From Dyella_A sp049445995 (GTDB lineage Bacteria; Pseudomonadota; Gammaproteobacteria; Xanthomonadales; Rhodanobacteraceae): a DNA stretch of 64,000 nucleotides. Under the pieces are notes generated by a model. That model was not told where the DNA came from, ran no database searches, and worked only from the letters and a program-made list of their open reading frames with translations. Shown here one piece after another: positions 58,313 through 64,000 of this stretch (position 1 is the first letter of the stretch; the number at the start of each line of letters is the position of its first letter). The DNA is taken from positions 1-64,000 of the forward strand of contig NZ_JBMSDZ010000011.1 of NCBI RefSeq assembly GCF_049445995.1, in the 5' to 3' direction. Made by a program: the position numbers and the translations under genes.

Positions 58313-58834
58313 ATGATCCGCATCCGTATCGCCGCCCTCGCCGCCGCCCTGCTGATAACCGGCCCGGCCTTCGCCGCCGATGTGAGCATGGCCGGCGGTG
58401 CCGTCACCTTCACCACGCCGGACAACTGGCTGGGCATCATGGAGACGCAGGGCGATCCCGAGGTGCGGGTGTTTCAGGTGCCCGACCCGTCGCCCACCGC
58501 GAGCAACACGCTGGCACGCGTCACGGTGACGGTGAAGCAGGTGGGCGACATCGGCGGCTACCGGCGCTACGTCAGCGAGGCCAACGCCAAGGCGCAGGCC
58601 CTGCCCGGCTACCAGCCGATCCGCGGCGTCAGCAATTCCAACGGCCCGAACGATTACCTCTACACCGCCAAGGAAAGCGGCGAGACCATCGCCTACGTCG
58701 AGCACTACTGGTTCCGCGACGGTCGTGCGATCCAGCTGCGCTGCCTGCGCCCGGCCTCGACCCAGGCGGGCGCGGCGTGGCAGGCGGCGTTCGACCAGGG
58801 CTGCCAGGCGGTAGCCGGGCGGCTGGGGAAATAG
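58313..58834 (+). CDS. Periplasmic protein of unknown function
   Basis: 173 residues. The signal peptide (about 1-22, ending AFAAD) is followed by a small beta-rich domain (GAVTFTTPDNWLGIMETQGDPEVRVFQVPDPSPTASNTLARVTVTVKQVG; YLYTAKESGETIAYVEHYWFRDGRAIQLRCLRP). Two cysteines (in LRCLRP and DQGCQAV) could form a disulfide. The pattern resembles proteins that begin with a PsbP- or DcrB-like fold, but I would not assign a family. It is preceded by FUSC 2 and followed by kynU with a short gap. Confidence 0.7.
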   Translation: MIRIRIAALAAALLITGPAFAADVSMAGGAVTFTTPDNWLGIMETQGDPEVRVFQVPDPSPTASNTLARVTVTVKQVGDIGGYRRYVSEANAKAQALPGYQPIRGVSNSNGPNDYLYTAKESGETIAYVEHYWFRDGRAIQLRCLRPASTQAGAAWQAAFDQGCQAVAGRLGK

Positions 58835-58880
58835 GCGTTGACGCGGTACCCTTCGGGGCCGTTTTTGCCGGAACCGCGTC

Positions 58881-60161
58881 ATGTCCCGAACCTTTGAGGC
58901 CACCTCCGCCTGGGCGCAGGCACAGGATGCCGCCGACCCGTTGGCCGGCTTCCGCGACGAGTTCCTGATCCCGCCGCACGAGGGCCGTGACGGCCACTAT
59001 TTCTGCGGCAACTCGCTGGGCCTGCAGCCGCGCGCGGTGCGCCCTGCACTGAGCGCCGAGCTGGACTACTGGGGCGAGCTGGCGGTGGAAGGCCACTTCA
59101 AGGGCCGCGCGCCCTGGCTCAACTACGAGGACTACCTGCGCGACGATCTCGCCGCGCTGGTCGGCGCCAGGCCCATCGAAGTGGTCGCGATGAACACGCT
59201 GGGCGTGAACCTGCACCTGATGATGGTGAGCTTCTACCGCCCCAGCGCCCAGCGCCCGGCGATCCTGATCGAGGCCGGCGCGTTTCCCACCGACCGCTAC
59301 GCGGTGGAGTCGCAGATCCGCTTTCATGGTTTCGATCCGGCCGACGCACTGATCGAGCTGGAGGGTGACGGCCCGCACGGCACGCTGACGATGGAGACGA
59401 TCGAGCGCGCGCTGGCCGAGCACGGCCAGCGCGTGGCGCTGGTGCTGCTGCCGGGCATCCAGTACCGCACCGGCCAGGCGTTCGACCTCAAGGCGATCAC
59501 CGCGCTGGCGCATGCGCGCGGCTGCACGGTCGGCTTCGACCTGGCCCACGCCGTGGGCAACCTGCCGCTGGCGCTGCACGACACTGGCGCAGACTTCGCC
59601 GTGTGGTGCCACTACAAGTACGTCAACGCCGGCCCCGGCGCGGTCGGCGGCGCGTTCGTGCACGAGCGGCACGCGCAGGCCGAGCTGCCGCGCTTCCACG
59701 GCTGGTGGGGCAACCGCCGCGACAACCGCTTCCGGATGGCACCGAGCTTCGATCCCACGCCGGGCGCGGAAGGCTGGCAGCTGTCCAATCCGCCGATCCT
59801 GGCGATGGTGCCGCTGCGCATCTCGCTGGAGATCTTCCGCCGCGCCGGCATGGAGCGGCTGCGCACCAAGTCGCTGCGGCTCACCGGCTACCTGGAGTGG
59901 CTGGTGAACACGCAGCTGGCCGACCTGCTGCAGATCATCACGCCGGCCGATCCCGCGCAGCGCGGCGCGCAACTGTCGATCCGCGTGCTGGGCGGGCGCG
60001 AACGCGGCCGCGCGCTGTTCGACTACCTGGTCGAGCGCGGGATCATCGGCGACTGGCGCGAGCCGGACGTGATCCGCATCTCGCCGGCGCCGCTGTACAA
60101 CCGCTTCGCCGACTGCCTCGCCTTCGCCGAAGCGGCGCGCGCGTGGAGCGCGGGGCACTGA
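58881..60161 (+). CDS. kynU: Kynureninase
   Basis: 426 residues, the normal length. This PLP enzyme splits L-kynurenine to anthranilate and alanine (or 3-hydroxykynurenine to 3-hydroxyanthranilate). Markers: YFCGNSLGLQPRA near the start, MNTLGVNLHLMMVSFYRP, PGIQYRTGQAFDL, FDLAHAVGNLPL, and the PLP lysine in VWCHYKYVNAGPGA. Its C-terminus DVIRISPAPLYNRFADCLAF is typical. The partner genes for tryptophan dioxygenase and formamidase are not in this window. Confidence 0.96.
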   Translation: MSRTFEATSAWAQAQDAADPLAGFRDEFLIPPHEGRDGHYFCGNSLGLQPRAVRPALSAELDYWGELAVEGHFKGRAPWLNYEDYLRDDLAALVGARPIEVVAMNTLGVNLHLMMVSFYRPSAQRPAILIEAGAFPTDRYAVESQIRFHGFDPADALIELEGDGPHGTLTMETIERALAEHGQRVALVLLPGIQYRTGQAFDLKAITALAHARGCTVGFDLAHAVGNLPLALHDTGADFAVWCHYKYVNAGPGAVGGAFVHERHAQAELPRFHGWWGNRRDNRFRMAPSFDPTPGAEGWQLSNPPILAMVPLRISLEIFRRAGMERLRTKSLRLTGYLEWLVNTQLADLLQIITPADPAQRGAQLSIRVLGGRERGRALFDYLVERGIIGDWREPDVIRISPAPLYNRFADCLAFAEAARAWSAGH

Positions 60162-60320
60162 TCCATTCCGGCTGCGGGCATTTGGCGGTTCAGCCGTCCA
60201 TCGCCCACGGGGCACGGAACCACGCAAGAACGTGCATGGACGCGCAGGCAGGCATGCCATGGCGACGCCGGATACCATCGGAACCGGCCAACCCCTCCCC
60301 ATCCTCTTTTGGAGTCATCG

Positions 60321-62093
60321 ATGCGACATACCCTTCTCCCCGGCCTGGCGGCCCTGCTGCTCACCGCGCCGCTGGCGGCCTGGGGCCAGTCCGCCAGCGT
60401 ACAGGACAGCATCCCCAGGCAGGCGCTGGACGCCACAGCCACGCCGACCACGCTCGCGGACCTGTCCCATGCCGTGCCCGTCATCGCCAAGCACGCCATG
60501 GTGGTCTCGGCCCAGCACCTCGCCACCCGGGTGGGCCTGGACGTCCTCAAGCGTGGCGGCAACGCCGTGGATGCGGCCGTGGCCGTGGGCTATGCACTAG
60601 CCGTGGTGCACCCGTGCTGCGGCAACATCGGCGGCGGCGGCTTCATGCTGATCCACCTCGCCAGCGGCAAGGATGTGTTCCTCGATTTCCGCGAGAAGGC
60701 GCCGCTCAAGGCCGGCCCCGCGATCTTCCAGGACGAGCACGGCAACGTGGTACCGGGCAGGAGCACCGGCACCTACCTGGGCGTGGGCGTGCCCGGCACC
60801 GTGATGGGCATGGACGAGGCGCTGAAGAAGTACGGCCGCCTCTCGCGCCAGCAGGTGATCGCCCCGGCGATCAGGCTGGCGAAAGAGGGCTACGTGCTGC
60901 AGCAGGGCGACGTGAACATCCTCGACCAGCGCACCAGGGATTTCGCCAAGTACCCCAATGTGGCGGCGATCTTCCTCAAGGATGGCAAGCCTTACCGGCC
61001 CGGCGACCGGCTGGTGCAGCCGCAGCTGGCCAGGACGCTGGAGGAAATCAGCAAGGGTGGCGCCAAGGCGTTCTACCACGGCGACATCGCGCGCAGGGTC
61101 GTCGCCGCCAGCGAGGCCAACGGCGGCCTGCTCTCGATGAAGGACTTCGCCGACTACACCGTGCAATGGGACACGCCGATCCGCTGCGGCTACCGCGGCT
61201 ACACCGTGGTATCCGACCCGCCGCCCAGCTCCGGCGGCATCACCGTGTGCCAGATCCTCAAGCTGCTCGAACCCTACCCGCTGAAGAACTGGGGCTACGG
61301 CTCGGCACGAGCCATGCACTTCACCATCGAGGCCGAGCGCCGCGCGTTCGCCGATCGCAACAACTACCTCGGTGACCCGGCATTCGTGAAGAACCCGATC
61401 GACGTGCTGCTCTCGGACAAGCACATCGACCAGCTGCGCTCGACCATCGAGCCGGCCAAGGCCACGCCGTCGACGCAGATCAAGGGCAGCCTCGGCGCCA
61501 CCGAAGGCACCAACACCACCAGCTACTCGGTGGTGGACAAGGACGGCAATGCGGTGGCGGTGACCTACACCATCAACTACCTGTTCGGCGTGGGTCAGAT
61601 CGCCGGCGACACCGGCTTCTTCCTCAACAACGAGATGGACGACTTCACCTCCAAGCCCGGCGTGCCGAACACCTTCGGCCTGGTACAGGGCAAGGCGAAC
61701 CAGGTGGAGGGCGGCAAGCGCCCGCTGAGCTCGATGGCGCCGAGCATCGTGCTGAAGGACGGCAGGCTGTTCATGGTCACCGGCAGCCCCGGCGGCTCGA
61801 CCATCATCACCACGGTGATGCAGAGCATCACCAACGTGATCGACTACGGCATGAACATGCAGCAGGCGGTGAATGCCCCGCGCATGCACCACCAGTGGTA
61901 TCCCGACGCCGTGATCGTGGAACCCGGCCTGCTCACCGACGCGGTGAAGAAGGAGCTGGAGGGCATGGGCTACAAGTTCAAGCAGGTGCAGTCCTGGGGC
62001 GCCGACGAGGCGATCCTGCGCAGCCCGAAGACCGGCCTGCTGGAAGGCGCCAACGACCGGCGCCGGCCGGCGGGACTGGCCGCCGGCTACTGA
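60321..62093 (+). CDS. ggt: Gamma-glutamyltransferase
   Basis: 590 residues. This periplasmic enzyme cleaves glutathione and other gamma-glutamyl compounds, and autoprocesses into two chains. The signal peptide is at about 1-24 (AAWGQS). The maturation site and nucleophile are in EGTNTTSYSVVDKDG, with Thr399 expected as the new N-terminus of the small subunit. The lid and substrate regions FMLIHLASGKDVFLDFREKAP and KRPLSSMAPSIVLKDG are present. GGAG precedes the ATG at 60321. It forms a glutathione theme with the reductase at the other end of the window, though they are far apart. Confidence 0.95.
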   Translation: MRHTLLPGLAALLLTAPLAAWGQSASVQDSIPRQALDATATPTTLADLSHAVPVIAKHAMVVSAQHLATRVGLDVLKRGGNAVDAAVAVGYALAVVHPCCGNIGGGGFMLIHLASGKDVFLDFREKAPLKAGPAIFQDEHGNVVPGRSTGTYLGVGVPGTVMGMDEALKKYGRLSRQQVIAPAIRLAKEGYVLQQGDVNILDQRTRDFAKYPNVAAIFLKDGKPYRPGDRLVQPQLARTLEEISKGGAKAFYHGDIARRVVAASEANGGLLSMKDFADYTVQWDTPIRCGYRGYTVVSDPPPSSGGITVCQILKLLEPYPLKNWGYGSARAMHFTIEAERRAFADRNNYLGDPAFVKNPIDVLLSDKHIDQLRSTIEPAKATPSTQIKGSLGATEGTNTTSYSVVDKDGNAVAVTYTINYLFGVGQIAGDTGFFLNNEMDDFTSKPGVPNTFGLVQGKANQVEGGKRPLSSMAPSIVLKDGRLFMVTGSPGGSTIITTVMQSITNVIDYGMNMQQAVNAPRMHHQWYPDAVIVEPGLLTDAVKKELEGMGYKFKQVQSWGADEAILRSPKTGLLEGANDRRRPAGLAAGY

Positions 62094-62114
62094 CCAGAGC
62101 CTTCTTGTTTTGTT

Positions 62115-62280
62115 GTAGGAGCGCACCCTGTGCGCGAATGCTCTTGGCTTTGATGTCTGGCTTTGATGTCTGGCTTTGATGTCTGGCTTTGATGTCGATC
62201 AGGAGCAAGAGCGTTCGCGCACAGGGTGCGCTCCTACACGGCGACACATCCCATACGAACGCACTCTGTGCGCTCCTACA
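62115..62280. repeat. REP pair holding four 13-bp tandem repeats
   Basis: The outer arms GTAGGAGCGCACCCTGTGCG.. and ..GCACAGGGTGCGCTCCTAC (62115-62237) enclose TGGCTTTGATGTC repeated four times without gap (62145-62196). A third partial arm, CGCACTCTGTGCGCTCCTAC, follows at 62260-62279. It lies between the convergent ggt and proA genes. Confidence 0.95.
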
Positions 62281-62294
62281 AAAACACGACGGGC

Positions 62295-63560
62295 TCAGCG
62301 GCTGCGGCTCTCCGCATGCCGCACCTGCCCTTCCCCGCGCACCACGAAGCGCTCGATGGTGAGCGACTCGGCGCCCATCGGCCCGTAGGCGTGCAGGCGG
62401 GTGGTGGAGATGCCGATTTCCGCGCCCAGCCCCAGCTCGCCGCCGTCGGAGAAGCGCGAGGAGGCGTTGACCATCACCACCGCCGAGCGCAGCGCATGGA
62501 CGAATTGGGCCGCTGTCGCTTCATTGCGCGTAGCGATCACCTCGGTGTGGTCCGAGCCGTAGCGGCGGATGTGGGCGATCGCGTCATCGAGGCTGTCGAC
62601 CACGCGCACGGCGAGGATCAGGTCGAGGAACTCGGCGGCGTAGTCATCCTCGGTGGCGGGCGTCATCTCGCCGGCCAGCGCGCGGCTGGCCTCGTCGCCG
62701 CGCAGCTCCACGCCCCTGGCGCGCAGCGCCTCGACGGCGCGCGGCAGGAAATCCGGCGCGATGTCCTGGTGTACCAGCAGCGTCTCCAGCGCATTGCACA
62801 CGCCGGTGCGGGTGGTCTTGCCGTCGAGCAGCAGGTCCAGCGCCAGGTCGGGATCGGCCTCGCGGTCCACGTACAGGTGGCACACCCCCTTGTAGTGCTT
62901 GATCACCGGCACGCGCGCGTGCTCGGTGACGAAGCGGATCAGCCCCTCGCCGCCGCGCGGGATCGCCAGATCCACGATGTCGCTCAGCTGCAGCAGCTCG
63001 ACCATCGCCTCGCGGCGCAGGTCGTCCATGATGGTGAGCACCTCGCGCGGCACGCCGTGCCTGTCCATCGCCTCGTGCAGCGCGGCGGCGATCGCGAGGT
63101 TGGAGTGCAGCGCCTCGGAGCCGCCGCGCAGGATCACCGCATTGCCGGCCTTCATGCACAGCGCGGCGGCGTCGGCGGTGACGTTGGGGCGCGCCTCGTA
63201 GATCATCGCCACCACGCCCAGCGGGATGCGCACGCGTTCGATCGCCAGGCCGTTCGGCCGGGTCTCGCGCCGGGTGACCTGCCCCACCACGTCGGGCAGG
63301 TCGGCCACCTCGCGCACCGCGTCGGCGATGGCGGCGACGCGGCCGGCATCGAGCTTGAGGCGGTCCAGCATGGCGCCCTGCACGCCCTTGTCGGCGGCAC
63401 CGGCCATGTCCTTCGCATTGGCGTCGAGGATGGCCGCGGCATGCGCATCGACCGCGGCGGCCATGTCGCGCAGCAGCGCGCGGCGGGCCTCGGCGTCCAG
63501 CATGGCGATCGCCGGGGCGGCGTCGCGGCAGGCCAGGGCCCGGGTTCGGATATCGCTCAT
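62295..63560 (-). CDS. proA: Glutamate-5-semialdehyde dehydrogenase (gamma-glutamyl phosphate reductase)
   Basis: 421 residues. It reduces gamma-glutamyl phosphate with NADPH to glutamate semialdehyde in proline synthesis. Aldehyde-dehydrogenase fold: IPLGVVAMIYEARPNVTADAAALCMKAGNAVILRGGSEA, with the catalytic Cys in KTTRTGVCNALETLLV and the late ASSRFSDGGELGLGAEIGIST. The ATG at 63560 lies two bases after the proB stop, and AGGAG sits upstream inside proB, so proB-proA is an operon. A TTG at 63566 is possible but less likely. Confidence 0.96.
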   Translation of the reverse strand: MSDIRTRALACRDAAPAIAMLDAEARRALLRDMAAAVDAHAAAILDANAKDMAGAADKGVQGAMLDRLKLDAGRVAAIADAVREVADLPDVVGQVTRRETRPNGLAIERVRIPLGVVAMIYEARPNVTADAAALCMKAGNAVILRGGSEALHSNLAIAAALHEAMDRHGVPREVLTIMDDLRREAMVELLQLSDIVDLAIPRGGEGLIRFVTEHARVPVIKHYKGVCHLYVDREADPDLALDLLLDGKTTRTGVCNALETLLVHQDIAPDFLPRAVEALRARGVELRGDEASRALAGEMTPATEDDYAAEFLDLILAVRVVDSLDDAIAHIRRYGSDHTEVIATRNEATAAQFVHALRSAVVMVNASSRFSDGGELGLGAEIGISTTRLHAYGPMGAESLTIERFVVRGEGQVRHAESRSR

Positions 63561-63562
63561 GC

Positions 63563-64000
63563 TCAAAGGTCTCCTGTGGTCAGGTCCAGCTCGCGCACCA
63601 GCGCGAGATCGTCGCGATGCACGACGTTCTCGCCGAAGCTGTAGCCAAGCCGGGGCTTGATCTCGCGCGTGTGGCAGCGCGCGATGCGGTTGATTTCGGC
63701 GGCGCTGTACTGGCTGATGCCGCGGGCGAAGGACTGCAGCGAGCCGTTTTCGCCGGGACCGACGATCTCCACCATGTCGCCGCGCTGGAACTCGCCCTCG
63801 GCGGCGAGGATGCCCTTGGGCAGCAGCGAGGCGCCGCCATCGTTCAGCGCACGCATCGCGCCGGCATCCACTTCGATGTGGCCGGGTACCGCCGGCACGT
63901 GGCGCAGCCAGTACTTGCGCGCCTGCAGGCGGGTGGCCCGGGTGCGCAGCAAGGTGCCGTGCAGCAGGTCGCGCGAGAGCAGGCTCACCACCTCGCTGTC
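63563..64000 (-). CDS. proB: Glutamate 5-kinase, C-terminal part (cut by window edge)
   Basis: The visible 145 codons are the end of the kinase domain plus the PUA domain (KYWLRHVPAVPGHIEVDAGAMRALNDGGASLLPKGILAAEGEFQRGDMVEIVGP; ISQYSAAEINRIARCHTREI). ProB phosphorylates glutamate, the first step of proline synthesis, and is feedback-regulated by proline. The frame is open at position 64000, so the gene continues outside the window. It leads into proA with two bases between stop and start. Confidence 0.93.
   Translation of the reverse strand, partial: DSEVVSLLSRDLLHGTLLRTRATRLQARKYWLRHVPAVPGHIEVDAGAMRALNDGGASLLPKGILAAEGEFQRGDMVEIVGPGENGSLQSFARGISQYSAAEINRIARCHTREIKPRLGYSFGENVVHRDDLALVRELDLTTGDL

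Noticed and set aside
62145..62196. Origin-type iterons
   Set aside because: Four 13-bp repeats sit inside a REP, with no replication gene, DnaA box or AT-rich unwinding region near.

Overview
The window is GC-rich gamma-proteobacterial DNA, most likely from the Rhodanobacteraceae (Rhodanobacter, Dyella, Frateuria or a close relative, order Lysobacterales). This rests on four things: the miaA-hfq-hflX-hflK-hflC-purA order; Xanthomonad-style families (M56-TonB sensor proteins, fused IcmF, TPR-sulfotransferase beside a TonB receptor); dense REP-type inverted repeats of the GTAGGAGCGCACCCTGTGCGCGA and GTCATTCCCGCGAAAGCGGGAAT types; and Fur boxes of the usual form. No rRNA, tRNA, CRISPR array, complete IS element or prophage was seen.

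Layout. 1-4.6 kb: a glutathione-reductase-like gene, a BlaI/BlaR1-like regulator pair with two operators, an NlpC/P60 lipoprotein, and the wreck of a group II intron reverse transcriptase. 4.6-11.2 kb: the conserved miaA-hfq-hflX-hflKC-purA housekeeping block on the minus strand. 11.3-13.7 kb: threonine degradation (tdh-kbl). 13.7-19.2 kb: a decayed zone with an Mrr-like remnant, mtfA, a TrmY-family methyltransferase, an aminotransferase that lost its active-site half, an M28 peptidase, and DUF4160/DUF2442 remnants scarred by a REP. 19.2-26 kb: a very long icmF with repeats inside its reading frame, an M48 lipoprotein, a YXWGXW protein and leucine dehydrogenase. 26-50.4 kb: the leucine/isovalerate pathway (liuA, thiolase, liuB, liuC, liuD, liuE), interleaved with an FUSC transporter, a lipidated S8 autotransporter, a sulfotransferase-TonB receptor operon and two iron-uptake operons. 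50.6-54.1 kb: a tightly coupled five-gene operon (amidohydrolase, three GNATs, a YdeI-like protein). 54.2-64 kb: an RcnB-like mini-protein, a 2-methyl-3-hydroxybutyryl-CoA-dehydrogenase-like SDR, efpL, a second FUSC protein, kynU, ggt, and proA with the end of proB.

How the genes fit together. Leucine dehydrogenase feeds leucine carbon toward isovaleryl-CoA. LiuA, LiuB/LiuD, LiuC and LiuE then convert isovaleryl-CoA to acetyl-CoA and acetoacetate, and the thiolase and the SDR serve this or isoleucine breakdown. IcmF links branched C4/C5 acyl-CoAs to their linear isomers. So the window is rich in branched-chain amino acid catabolism but not packed into one operon. Fe(II) uptake (feoA-feoB-Cys-rich partner) and a cupredoxin-FTR1 pair both lie downstream of good Fur boxes.

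The most unusual structures are two 184-bp near-perfect palindromes at 107-290 and 42150-42333, whose outermost TGA is the stop codon of the neighbouring gene in both cases, and the repeat-derived peptide segments inside IcmF.
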